Below are positions 57,114-64,000 of a stretch of 64,000 bases of DNA, piece after piece. The DNA comes from Ephemeroptericola cinctiostellae (GTDB taxonomy: Bacteria; Pseudomonadota; Gammaproteobacteria; Burkholderiales; Burkholderiaceae): positions 1,550,001 to 1,614,000 of the forward strand of contig NZ_CP031124.1 of the NCBI RefSeq assembly GCF_003339525.1, in the 5' to 3' direction. The position numbers and the translations under genes were made by a program. The notes below the pieces were generated by a model. That model was given only the letters and a program-made list of their open reading frames with translations. It had not been told where the DNA came from and did no database searches. Positions within the stretch are counted from its first letter, which is position 1; each line of letters starts with the position of its first letter.

Positions 57114-57145
57114 AAAAAGCCATCAATTCCATCGATGGCTTTGTT
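57114..57145 (-). terminator. terminator of rnr
   Basis: AAAAAGCCATC and GATGGCTTTGTT pair around AATTCCATC. On the minus strand a T-run follows, about 55 bases beyond the rnr stop. Confidence 0.75.
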
Positions 57146-57200
57146 ATGTTTATATCGCACACGTATTCAAACATTCACAGTTTTTATTTGCGTGTTGAGG

Positions 57201-59810
57201 TTAGCGTTTTCCTCTGCGTCGACTGCCTTTGGTTTTAAGCTCAGCTTCTTTATGTTCCGATCGCGGGTTTGTGTTTTTTGCCATTGGCTTGGCCGAATTT
57301 TTCTGTGAAGATGTACGACTGCCTTCAGGTTTTTCGAGTACAAAATCCACACGGCGGGTGTCTGAATCAACGGCGGCAATTTTTACTTTAACAGCATCTT
57401 GCATGCGGTAACGCATGCCTGAGCTGCGACCAATTAGGCTAAAACTGACATCATCAAATTCGAAGTAGTCAGAACCCAATTCGGAAATATGAATCAACCC
57501 ATCGACATACATGTCATCCAATGTGACAAAAGCACCAAATGCGGTCACCGATGAAATGTGGCCAGGCAATGTTTGGCCTACAAATTGTTTCATGTATTCA
57601 CATTTCAACCATTGGGTCACATCGCGGCTGGCTTCATCGGCGCGGCGTTCGCACATTGAGGCATGTTCGCCGAGGCTGTTCCAAAGTTTGTGAACGGCAT
57701 CTTCTTTTTTATCCTGTTTTTCTTTTGGATTGATTTCATCTGCGCCACGTTTTTTGCGTGTGTCTTCCAAAAGAGGCACTTGATCTGTCATGGGCAAATA
57801 ACGTTGATTGCTCAAAATGGCTTTGATCGTGCGGTGAACAAGTAAATCAGGGTAGCGGCGAATCGGCGAAGTGAAATGCGTGTATGCCGGATAAGCAAGG
57901 CCAAAGTGACCTAAGTTGTCGGGCGTATAAATGGCTTGTTGCATTGAACGCAACAATAAGGTTTGTAAAACGGCGGCATCTGGACGGCCGTGCAGTTGCT
58001 GTGTGATCGCAGCATAGTCTTTGGGCTGCGGTTTGTCGCCACCGCCCAATGACAGACCAGCGGCTTTTAAACTGCGACGAAGGGCTTCAAGTTTTTCGGG
58101 AGTTGGCCCTTCATGTACACGGTACAAACTTGGGCGCTCACATGCAGCGATGAATTCAGCTGAGCACACATTGGCTGCCAGCATGCATTCCTCAATCACG
58201 CGGTGTGCATCGTTGCGTGAACGTGGTAAAATTTCGGTTATTTTCCCTTTATCATCTGAAACAATATAGGTCTCAATGGTTTCAAATTCCATTGCGCCTC
58301 GACGGGTTCGTGCTTGTAGAAAAAGTTTAAATAAAGCATATAAGTCACTGATGTGCGTGCACAATTCACCAAATTGTTCAGGCAAAATACCTGTGCCTTC
58401 ATTTAAATATTGCCACACTTGGTTGTAAGTTAAACGTGCGGCTGAGTGCATCACCGCTTCGTAAAACTGATAGGCCGTGATTTCACCATTCAAATCAACC
58501 ACCATGTCACACACCATGCACAAACGCTCAACATGTGGATTCAATGAGCACAGGCCATTCGATAATTTTTCAGGCAGCATCGGCACAACACGGCGAGGAA
58601 AATATACGCTGGTGGCGCGAGTGAGGGCATCCTCATTGAGAGGCGTTTTGTCTTTAACATAATGACTGACGTCGGCGATGGCCACCAGCAAGCGGTAGCC
58701 GATGACTTTTTTGCCTTGCAACATCGGTTCGCAATACACAGCATCATCGAAGTCTCGGGCATCCTCACCATCAATCGTCACCAAAGGCACATCGCGTAAA
58801 TCCACTCGACCTGCATATTCGGTAGGGGTGACCACGTCTGCCAGTTTGGCCACTTGATTTTCTGTCGCAAGCGAGAACACGTGAGGCACATCAAACTTAC
58901 GTACCGCAATTTCAATTTCCATCCCTGCATCATCTGCGTTGCCAAGCACTTCAATGATTCGCCCCGTGGGCATGGCCAATTCATCGCCGTAATTTTTCAA
59001 AGCCACAACGACGATTTGATTTGCCAAAGCGCCAGCCAATTCATCCGCCGCAACCAAAATGTCGGCACGCAAGCGAATGTCATCCGGACTCACCAACCAC
59101 ACACCATTTTCAGATAACAAACGACCCACCACTTGACTGGATTTTCGCGTGACCACTTCAACCACTTCACCCTCGCGCTTGCCATTGCGAGCAGTGCCCG
59201 TGATGCGCACCGTCACGGTGTCGCCATGCCACGCACCATGCATTTGTCGTTCAGGTAAGAAAATATCCTCACCCGCATCATTGATTACAAACCCATAACC
59301 ATCTTTATGGGTTTGTAAAACACCTGAGACCAAAGGTTGATCAGACAAAGGAGAGTATGAGCCTTTTGGATTCATTTTAATGTCGCCCGCCGTCGTCATT
59401 TCATCCAATAGGTTTTGTAAAGCGGATACTTGGGTTGGCGTCACATCCAATTCTTGCGCGAGCTGAATGGTGTTTAACGGTTTTTTATACAGCACTGCAT
59501 GGGTATGTATGGTGTTGAACACGGTACTGCGAGAAGGTAGGGTGATGATTTTTTCAGCCTGAACTTTGACTCGAGGCGTTGCTTTAGGCGAAGCGATGGC
59601 GGTGGTTTTTGATGGTGTAGGTGTTTTTGTTTCAGTCGTTGAACTGCGAGGTGTTAACAATGCAGCGGTTTGGGTTGTCTTTGCATTTGAGCGTTTTTTT
59701 ATATTTGGAGAGCGCTTTTCGTCAGATGTCGTCGACTTTAAAGGTGTTTTGGCGATTTCGCCGTCTTTTTTTATGATTTTCACTGTATTTTTACTGTTTC
59801 GATTTGACAA
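57201..59810 (-). CDS. rnr: ribonuclease R
   Basis: RNase R is a processive 3'-5' exoribonuclease that degrades structured RNA and cooperates with SmpB/tmRNA. The 869-residue protein has a long lysine/threonine/serine-rich N-terminal extension (about residues 1-95), a winged-helix domain (about 98-150), and cold-shock domains (GVLQTHKDGYGFVIND). The RNB core carries the catalytic aspartates in VTIDGEDARDFDDAVYCE, later RSMQQAIYTPDNLGHFGLAY and HFTSPIRRYPDLLVHR. An S1 domain (ISSVTAFGAFVTLDDMYVDG) and a basic tail end the protein. The best start is a TTG at 59810 with AGGG ten bases upstream, so the exact N-terminus is uncertain. Confidence 0.95.
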   Translation of the reverse strand: MSNRNSKNTVKIIKKDGEIAKTPLKSTTSDEKRSPNIKKRSNAKTTQTAALLTPRSSTTETKTPTPSKTTAIASPKATPRVKVQAEKIITLPSRSTVFNTIHTHAVLYKKPLNTIQLAQELDVTPTQVSALQNLLDEMTTAGDIKMNPKGSYSPLSDQPLVSGVLQTHKDGYGFVINDAGEDIFLPERQMHGAWHGDTVTVRITGTARNGKREGEVVEVVTRKSSQVVGRLLSENGVWLVSPDDIRLRADILVAADELAGALANQIVVVALKNYGDELAMPTGRIIEVLGNADDAGMEIEIAVRKFDVPHVFSLATENQVAKLADVVTPTEYAGRVDLRDVPLVTIDGEDARDFDDAVYCEPMLQGKKVIGYRLLVAIADVSHYVKDKTPLNEDALTRATSVYFPRRVVPMLPEKLSNGLCSLNPHVERLCMVCDMVVDLNGEITAYQFYEAVMHSAARLTYNQVWQYLNEGTGILPEQFGELCTHISDLYALFKLFLQARTRRGAMEFETIETYIVSDDKGKITEILPRSRNDAHRVIEECMLAANVCSAEFIAACERPSLYRVHEGPTPEKLEALRRSLKAAGLSLGGGDKPQPKDYAAITQQLHGRPDAAVLQTLLLRSMQQAIYTPDNLGHFGLAYPAYTHFTSPIRRYPDLLVHRTIKAILSNQRYLPMTDQVPLLEDTRKKRGADEINPKEKQDKKEDAVHKLWNSLGEHASMCERRADEASRDVTQWLKCEYMKQFVGQTLPGHISSVTAFGAFVTLDDMYVDGLIHISELGSDYFEFDDVSFSLIGRSSGMRYRMQDAVKVKIAAVDSDTRRVDFVLEKPEGSRTSSQKNSAKPMAKNTNPRSEHKEAELKTKGSRRRGKR

Positions 59811-59994
59811 AATATTTAAACCCTATAAAATAGCAAGTTCACGTGTTTTGAGCTTTTTGTCTAAAGGGCTCACACATCGCTTTATACTGTCGCAGAAGTT
59901 GTTACTTTTGTCCGCGTTTATTCTAAGATACATGAAAACGGTCAAAATAGTGTGAAAATATCAAAAAAATCACACTCTTCTGTGTAGAACACCT

Positions 59995-60081
59995 GCCCGG
60001 GTGGCGGAATTGGTAGACGCACATGGTTCAGGTCCATGCGGTGGCAACACTGTGGAGGTTCGAGTCCTCTCCCGGGCACCA
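59995..60081 (+). tRNA. tRNA-Leu (anticodon CAG)
   Basis: An 87-base class II tRNA starting GCCCGGG and ending CCCGGGCACCA with CCA encoded. The acceptor stem pairs perfectly. The anticodon stem (CATGG/CCATG) encloses TTCAGGT, anticodon CAG, and a long variable arm is present. It lies divergent from rnr and at the edge of a 1.6-kb accessory stretch. Confidence 0.95.
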
Positions 60082-60161
60082 TTCATAAGTTTATTCTTTC
60101 TTCCATGAAGAAATAAAGAAGTCCATTAAGGTAGAAGATTTTATTTCTACATCAATGTAAT

Positions 60162-60196
60162 AAAGCCCCTGCTACTTTTGTTAGCGGGGTTTTTAT
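60162..60196 (+). terminator. probable terminator of tRNA-Leu
   Basis: GCCCCTGCTA and TTAGCGGGGT pair around CTTTTG with a following T-run, about 80 bases after the tRNA. Confidence 0.65.
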
Positions 60197-60248
60197 TAGT
60201 CCATTACAGCACATTGAAAGCCAAAAATAAACGGGGCATAATTCGGGT

Positions 60249-60377
60249 ATGAATTATGATTTTTCGGGGCATGTTATTTTTAACCCTGATAATCAACGTT
60301 TTGGCTTGTCAACAGACTTTCATTATGCCAATTTCAAACCTGTGCAAAAGCACTGTACAAAACACCCGCCAAGTTAA
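60249..60377 (+). CDS. possible 42-residue ORF in a small orphan unit
   Basis: ATG at 60249, stop TAA at 60377; product MNYDFSGHVIFNPDNQRFG- with a basic, proline-containing end. The start codon lies in the loop of an 8-bp inverted repeat (CATAATTC at 60237-60244, GAATTATG at 60251-60258), and the stop lies in the loop of the terminator that follows. No Shine-Dalgarno is evident. It might be a regulated mini-gene, a small RNA, or a remnant; I do not recognise it. Confidence 0.25.
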   Translation: MNYDFSGHVIFNPDNQRFGLSTDFHYANFKPVQKHCTKHPPS

Positions 60378-60395
60378 AAATTTGGCGGGTGTTTT
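60359..60395. terminator. strong bidirectional terminator-type hairpin
   Basis: AAAACACCCGCCAA and TTGGCGGGTGTTTT form a perfect 14-bp stem around nine bases. It marks the end of a transcript from the left, or from the IS side. Confidence 0.85.
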
Positions 60396-60524
60396 ATTAT
60401 GAAATACATTAAATTAATGATCTCACATTACTTGTTACTTCATTTCCATCTTCTAGGCAAGGTTCAGCAGTCTTGGAACAAACTCTCCATTTAAAAGATA
60501 AGATAAAATAAAAGAATTTATTTG

Positions 60525-60539
60525 GGTCTTAGGAAGCAA
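60525..60539 (+). repeat. left terminal inverted repeat of the IS
   Basis: GGGTCTTAGGAAGCA, an exact reverse complement of the right end at 61252-61266. Confidence 0.93.
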
Positions 60540-60574
60540 ACGCATTAAAATATGCGCTAAGCTCTTGAGACCAA

Positions 60575-61261
60575 ATGAAAAACAAGTACTTCAAACATTC
60601 AAAAATTAGCGAAGCGAAGTTTCGCCAAATTTTACGGTATTTTGCCCTTGATTTAACGGCAACGGAATGTGCTGCGTTAAGCGGCATATCCGTTCGTTCA
60701 ATCAACACCATTTACCTCAAGATTCGTCGTCGTTTGGTGATTGTTTGTCTCCAAGGCTCACCACTCAAAGGAGAGTTGGAAGCCGACGAATCATATTTTG
60801 GTCCGCATCGTGTTCGAGGTAAACGCGGACGTGGTGCTTCAGGTAAAACCATCGTGTTTGGTTTACTCAAACGTGATGGCAATATCTACACTGAGATTGT
60901 GCCTGATGCTTCCAAAGCCAGCCTGCAAGCCATTATTCGTGGGAAAGCAGACATTAACAGCGTTATCCATACCGATGGTTGGCGCGGCTATAATGGCTTG
61001 GTGGACATCGGGTTTGATAAACACTTCCGGGTGAATCATGGTGCCGATGAGTTTGTAAATGGTTCTAATCATGTGAATGGGATAGAATCATTCTGGAGCT
61101 ATGCTAAACGTCGTTTGGTTCAGTTTAACGGCGTTCCGAAAAACACATTTTTACTGCATTTGAAGGAAACTGAATTTAGGTTTAACCATCGCAAAAGCGA
61201 CTTGTATAAAGTGCTTCTTAACATGCTGCGAGATGAGCCGTTATTGAATTCTGCTTCCTAA
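60575..61261 (+). CDS. IS1595-family (ISXO2-like) transposase
   Basis: A 228-residue DDE transposase. The N-terminal 60 residues form a helix-turn-helix-like DNA-binding part (LTATECAALSGISVRSINTIY). The catalytic core has acidic residues in GELEADESYFGP (Asp71), VIHTDGWRGY (Asp134) and NGIESFWSYAKRRL (Glu171). This is the ISXO2-like domain of the IS1595 family; the small size and single ORF fit the IS1016 group. The stop codon lies inside the right inverted repeat. All catalytic residues are present and the frame is unbroken. Confidence 0.93.
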   Translation: MKNKYFKHSKISEAKFRQILRYFALDLTATECAALSGISVRSINTIYLKIRRRLVIVCLQGSPLKGELEADESYFGPHRVRGKRGRGASGKTIVFGLLKRDGNIYTEIVPDASKASLQAIIRGKADINSVIHTDGWRGYNGLVDIGFDKHFRVNHGADEFVNGSNHVNGIESFWSYAKRRLVQFNGVPKNTFLLHLKETEFRFNHRKSDLYKVLLNMLRDEPLLNSAS

Positions 61262-61266
61262 GACCC
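61252..61266 (-). repeat. right terminal inverted repeat of the IS
   Basis: TGCTTCCTAAGACCC; it contains the last codons of the transposase gene. Confidence 0.93.
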
Positions 61267-61267
61267 T

Positions 61268-61384
61268 TTATTTTTTTCTGATCAAAAGTCGGATAATTCC
61301 CAAGGTGGTTAATCCTGCAAACACCAATAAAGCATAAACCACGTAACGCAGTTCAGCGGGCACATAATTCCACATGTCACTCAT
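61268..61384 (-). CDS. 38-residue single-span membrane protein, unknown function
   Basis: A short minus-strand ORF: ATG at 61384, stop at 61268-61270, with a perfect AAGGAG five bases upstream of the start (plus-strand 61390-61395). The product starts MSDMWNYVPAELRYVVYALL and continues with the rest of a hydrophobic helix and the tail R-L-L-I-R-K-K, so it should span the inner membrane once. The IS right target repeat overlaps its stop codon: the insertion hit the very end of this gene, and the duplication preserved the last codons and stop. Its former terminator or downstream gene is now cut off. An AACCAT/ATGGTT dyad lies at 61407-61427. No family recognised. Confidence 0.65.
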   Translation of the reverse strand: MSDMWNYVPAELRYVVYALLVFAGLTTLGIIRLLIRKK

Positions 61385-61698
61385 GATAACTCCTTGTCGT
61401 TTTATTAACCATTCTTACTTCATGGTTTAATCATACGCTAAATGACCACTTAATTGATAGGGATATTTTTTGATTGACAGGGTTTTGTTTGGTTTTACAT
61501 GGTTTTTTTAAATTTATCTTTGAGCTTTAAGATTTTTATTTTGTAGTCATTTTTATCTGTGGGGAAAATAAAAAATTGGTATGGGGCTTGTGTGATTTAC
61601 TTGAAGTGCTCTGAATACGAGGATATGATGTAAGGAATTAATAAATCTTTAATTATCTTAAACGTAGTTTTGCTACATTTTTTATTTTGTAAGTGCGT
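61385..61698. other. non-coding AT-rich region between the small membrane gene and pfkA
   Basis: Apart from a 6-bp dyad (61407-61412 and 61422-61427) and a TTGACA at 61474-61479 without a good -10 box, nothing clear is visible. It presumably holds the pfkA promoter. Confidence 0.4.
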
Positions 61699-62679
61699 AT
61701 GGCTATTTCAATGAAAAAAATTGGTTTGATGACATCTGGTGGAGATGCCCCAGGTATGAATGCGGCGATTCGTGCGGTTGTTCGTACTTGCGCTTATCAT
61801 GGTATTTCAGCCGTGGGGATTGAAATGGGTTATCAAGGGCTAATTGATAATCAAATGAATGAAATGGGTGCGCGGGATGTGAAAAATATCATTCACCGTG
61901 GTGGCACTGTTTTGAGAACGGCTCGCTGTAAAGCATTTTATGCGGCGGAGGGGCGTGCAAAGGCGTATGAGAATTTCAAGTCCAATGGTTTGGATGCGCT
62001 GATTGTTATTGGTGGGGATGGTACGTTTACGGGTGCCATGCTGTTTTCTGAAGAATTCAACGTGCCTGTGGTTGGTTTGCCGGGTACGATTGATAATGAT
62101 ATCTTCGGTACGGATACAACGATAGGTTACGATACAGCACTGAATACTGTGGTGGATGCGATTGATAAGATTCGAGACACAGCGACTTCACATAACCGTT
62201 TGTTTTTTGTTGAAGTCATGGGGCGTGATTCTGGCTTTTTGGCTTTGAATGGTGGTATTGGCGCGGGTGCTCAGGATATTTTAATTCCCGAGGAGCATTT
62301 GGATTTGAATCGACTTTTCGCTTCTCTTGATCGCGGTTATCAAGCAGGTAAATCATCATCGATTATTGTGGTATCCGAAGGTGAAGAGGGTGGGGTGTTT
62401 GAAATTGTCAAGCGTGTGCGTGAGCATTATCCTGATTATGACATGCGTGTGACTGTGCTTGGACATTTGCAGCGGGGTGGCGCGCCGAGTTGTTCGGATC
62501 GGGTGCTTGCAAGCCGATTGGGAGTGGCTGCGGTGGAGGGGTTGATGGCTGGGCAATCGGGGGTTATGGCTGGATTGCGTGGTGGACAGGTTGTTTTTAC
62601 GCCTTTGTCAGATGCTGTGAAGAAAAACCATGAGATTGATGCTGAATTAATACGAATTTCAGATATCTTGGCGGTATAA
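61699..62679 (+). CDS. pfkA: ATP-dependent 6-phosphofructokinase
   Basis: PfkA phosphorylates fructose 6-phosphate in glycolysis. The 326-residue protein has [31 protein letters not shown] (a glycine where PPi-dependent enzymes have aspartate, so ATP-dependent), the catalytic [25 protein letters not shown] and [19 protein letters not shown]. Start is uncertain (ATG 61699 or 61711); neither has a clear Shine-Dalgarno. Many Burkholderiales lack this enzyme. The block [20 protein letters not shown] and [11 protein letters not shown] resemble Bacteroidota PfkA more than the proteobacterial type, suggesting transfer. It lies between an IS-bearing stretch and acpP. Confidence 0.95.
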   Translation: MAISMKKIGLMTSGGDAPGMNAAIRAVVRTCAYHGISAVGIEMGYQGLIDNQMNEMGARDVKNIIHRGGTVLRTARCKAFYAAEGRAKAYENFKSNGLDALIVIGGDGTFTGAMLFSEEFNVPVVGLPGTIDNDIFGTDTTIGYDTALNTVVDAIDKIRDTATSHNRLFFVEVMGRDSGFLALNGGIGAGAQDILIPEEHLDLNRLFASLDRGYQAGKSSSIIVVSEGEEGGVFEIVKRVREHYPDYDMRVTVLGHLQRGGAPSCSDRVLASRLGVAAVEGLMAGQSGVMAGLRGGQVVFTPLSDAVKKNHEIDAELIRISDILAV

Positions 62680-62758
62680 AAACAGGATGTAATGCGCATT
62701 TATGCCCTCGATTGATTGCAGAACAGCACGATCGTGCCGTACATTTAAAACATAAAAC

Positions 62759-62789
62759 TTGCAATGCACCGAATAAACCCTGTTACAAT
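62759..62789 (+). promoter_or_regulatory. putative acpP promoter with extended -10 box
   Basis: TGTTACAAT (62781-62789) is an extended -10 element. TTGCAA (62759-62764) lies 19 bases before the TACAAT hexamer. The start point would be about 40 bases before acpP. Confidence 0.45.
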
Positions 62790-62837
62790 AGCGACCATAA
62801 ATCACACACGATTTATTTTTATGAATGGAGATTAAGC

Positions 62838-63077
62838 ATGGAAAACATTGAACAACGCGTCCGTAAAATTGTTGCAGAGCAATTGGGTGTGAATGAAGCC
62901 GACATCAAAAACGAATCATCTTTCACTAACGACTTGGGTGCAGACTCTTTGGATACAGTGGAATTGGTTATGGCTTTGGAAGACGAATTTGAATGCGAAA
63001 TCCCTGATGAAGACGCAGAAAAAATCACCACAGTTCAACAAGCAATTGATTACGTGTCGGCAAATGTCGGTAAATAA
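62838..63077 (+). CDS. acpP: acyl carrier protein
   Basis: AcpP carries growing acyl chains on a phosphopantetheine arm. The 79-residue acidic protein starts [18 protein letters not shown] and has the attachment site [12 protein letters not shown] (Ser37), then [19 protein letters not shown], the classical sequence. GGAG is found seven bases before the ATG at 62838; the longer open frame upstream is not coding. fabF follows after a terminator, while fabD and fabG, usual upstream partners, are replaced by pfkA. Confidence 0.98.
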   Translation: MENIEQRVRKIVAEQLGVNEADIKNESSFTNDLGADSLDTVELVMALEDEFECEIPDEDAEKITTVQQAIDYVSANVGK

Positions 63078-63112
63078 TTGATTGGCAGTTATTTTGTTCT
63101 GGCTGAATGAAT

Positions 63113-63152
63113 AAAAACAAAGAGACCTTTAATGCGGGTCTCTTTGTTTTTT
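63113..63152 (+). terminator. terminator between acpP and fabF
   Basis: AAAAACAAAGAGACC, loop TTTAATGC and GGGTCTCTTTGTTTTTT: a long stem with a T-run. As acpP is usually made in large excess over FabF, partial termination here is plausible. Confidence 0.9.
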
Positions 63153-63233
63153 CAGGAAGCCTTTAAGATGCAATAGCGCATAGCAGCTATTTTAGAATCG
63201 AAAAATAGGCAGGTTTTTCGAATGGGGAATTTT

Positions 63234-64000
63234 ATGAGTAAGCGTAGAGTGGTGGTCACAGGTTTGGGAATTGTTTCCCCTGTTGGTAATGACGTTAGCA
63301 CCGCATGGGGTAATTTACTTGCAGGGCAATCGGGCATTACTCGAGTCACTAAATTTGATGCGAGTGCTTTGAGTTGTCAAATTGCAGGGGAAGTTAAAAA
63401 CTTTGATCCTGCAGAATACATTGGCGCAAAAGAGTTGCGCACCATGGATGCGTTTATTCATTACGGTTTGGCTGCGGGTGTTCAAGCTTTTCGTGACTCA
63501 GGTCTTGTCGTCACAGAAGAGAATGCTGAGCGCATCGGTGTGTCGATTGGTTCTGGCATTGGTGGATTGCCCATGATTGAAGAAAACTGCGGTAATTTAT
63601 TCAATAAAGGTGCACGCCGTGTGTCTCCGTTCATGATTCCGGGTTCGATCATTAATATGATTTCAGGCCATTTATCGATCATGTACGGTTTAAAAGGACC
63701 AAATGTCGCGATTGTGACGGCATGCACAACAGGCACACACAGCATCGGTGATGCCGCACGCATGATTCAATATGGTGATGCGGATGTCATGGTGGCTGGT
63801 GGCGCAGAAGGTACGGTGTCAGCTTTGGCCATGGCTGGTTTTGGTAACATGCGCGCACTTTCTAGTCGAAATGATGATCCAGCAACGGCTTCACGCCCTT
63901 GGGATAAAGACCGTGATGGTTTTGTGTTGGGCGAGGGGGCTGGCGTGCTGATGCTAGAAGAGTATGAGCATGCCAAAGCACGAGGTGCAAAGATTTATGC
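63234..64000 (+). CDS. fabF: beta-ketoacyl-ACP synthase II (partial, runs off the window)
   Basis: FabF elongates acyl-ACPs by condensation with malonyl-ACP. About 255 residues are visible from [20 protein letters not shown], with [31 protein letters not shown], the catalytic cysteine in [15 protein letters not shown] (Cys164), [16 protein letters not shown] and [17 protein letters not shown]. The histidines of the active site lie beyond the window. GGGG lies ten bases before the ATG at 63234. The order acpP-fabF is conserved in proteobacteria. Confidence 0.96.
   Translation, partial: MSKRRVVVTGLGIVSPVGNDVSTAWGNLLAGQSGITRVTKFDASALSCQIAGEVKNFDPAEYIGAKELRTMDAFIHYGLAAGVQAFRDSGLVVTEENAERIGVSIGSGIGGLPMIEENCGNLFNKGARRVSPFMIPGSIINMISGHLSIMYGLKGPNVAIVTACTTGTHSIGDAARMIQYGDADVMVAGGAEGTVSALAMAGFGNMRALSSRNDDPATASRPWDKDRDGFVLGEGAGVLMLEEYEHAKARGAKIY

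Larger units (their letters stand above)
60525..61266 (+). mobile_element. complete IS1595-family insertion sequence (IS1016-like), 742 bp
   Basis: The element is bounded by perfect 15-bp terminal inverted repeats: GGGTCTTAGGAAGCA at 60525-60539 and TGCTTCCTAAGACCC at 61252-61266. The 7-base sequence TTTATTT lies directly outside both ends (60518-60524 and 61267-61273), consistent with a target duplication; IS1595 elements usually give 8 bases, so the true duplication may be blurred by the AT-rich site. It carries one intact transposase gene and no passenger. Intact ends and ORF suggest a recent, possibly still active copy. Confidence 0.93.

Noticed and set aside
59566..59955. 129-codon plus-strand ORF antisense to the RNase R N-terminus
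   Set aside because: It mirrors the low-complexity rnr start and runs into the rnr-tRNA promoter region without a plausible RBS.
60055..61700. tRNA-Leu as an integration (att) site for the accessory stretch to its right
   Set aside because: I looked for a second copy of the tRNA 3' end further right and saw none, and no integrase gene is present. The IS explains most of the stretch.

Overview
The window looks like chromosome from a betaproteobacterium, most likely of the order Burkholderiales, with a GC content that is moderate to low for that group. The evidence is gene content and order: leuD-leuB-asd-fimV-truA-trpF-trpB; map-glnD divergent from rpsB-tsf-pyrH; pyrG-kdsA-(DUF1330)-eno; ratA/rnfH divergent from smpB; pepA-holC divergent from lptF-lptG; a cysB-type regulator; rlmH-maf; a DUF3579 gene; and acpP-fabF. 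Most of the sequence is housekeeping DNA. No CRISPR array, rRNA operon or intact prophage was seen.

Layout. 0-9 kb: leucine and tryptophan biosynthesis, asd, fimV and truA, interrupted by an AT-rich two-gene islet (an orphan ParA-like ATPase and a methyltransferase). 9-17 kb: a minus-strand map-glnD-hydrolase operon opposite rpsB-tsf and pyrH. 17-25 kb: a kefF-kefC potassium efflux pair, then pyrG, a 40-residue membrane ORF, kdsA, a DUF1330 gene, eno and lpxH. 25-28 kb: ppiB, a LexA/cI-like repressor with a four-operator divergent switch, rnfH-ratA, smpB and two tRNA genes. 28-36 kb: a secreted GH3 glycosidase, fabH, nadE and sbcB. 36-40.5 kb: an arginine/ornithine ABC transporter operon in the order aotJ-Q-M-O-P. 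40.5-46.5 kb: holC, a frameshifted lprI-type gene, pepA, lptF-lptG and a cysB-like regulator. 46.5-57 kb: an L16 hydroxylase homologue, a repetitive lipoprotein, rlmH, maf, ushA, a flavin/ferredoxin reductase, a DUF3579 gene, folD, dacB and a lipoprotein. 57-64 kb: rnr, tRNA-Leu, a small orphan unit, a complete IS1595-family insertion sequence, a 38-residue membrane protein, a Bacteroidota-like pfkA, acpP and the start of fabF.

Several neighbourhoods usually conserved in the class are broken here: trpB is not followed by trpA, pyrH not by frr, eno not by ftsB, and fabH lies far from acpP-fabF. The most interesting local structure is the switch at 26.39-26.76 kb. It has four copies of a TACAA-N7-TTGTA operator around two back-to-back sigma70-type promoters. 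One drives a self-cleavable-type S24 repressor and the other drives an undescribed 59-residue ORF. All calls were made by eye from sequence and recalled family knowledge; no database search was run.
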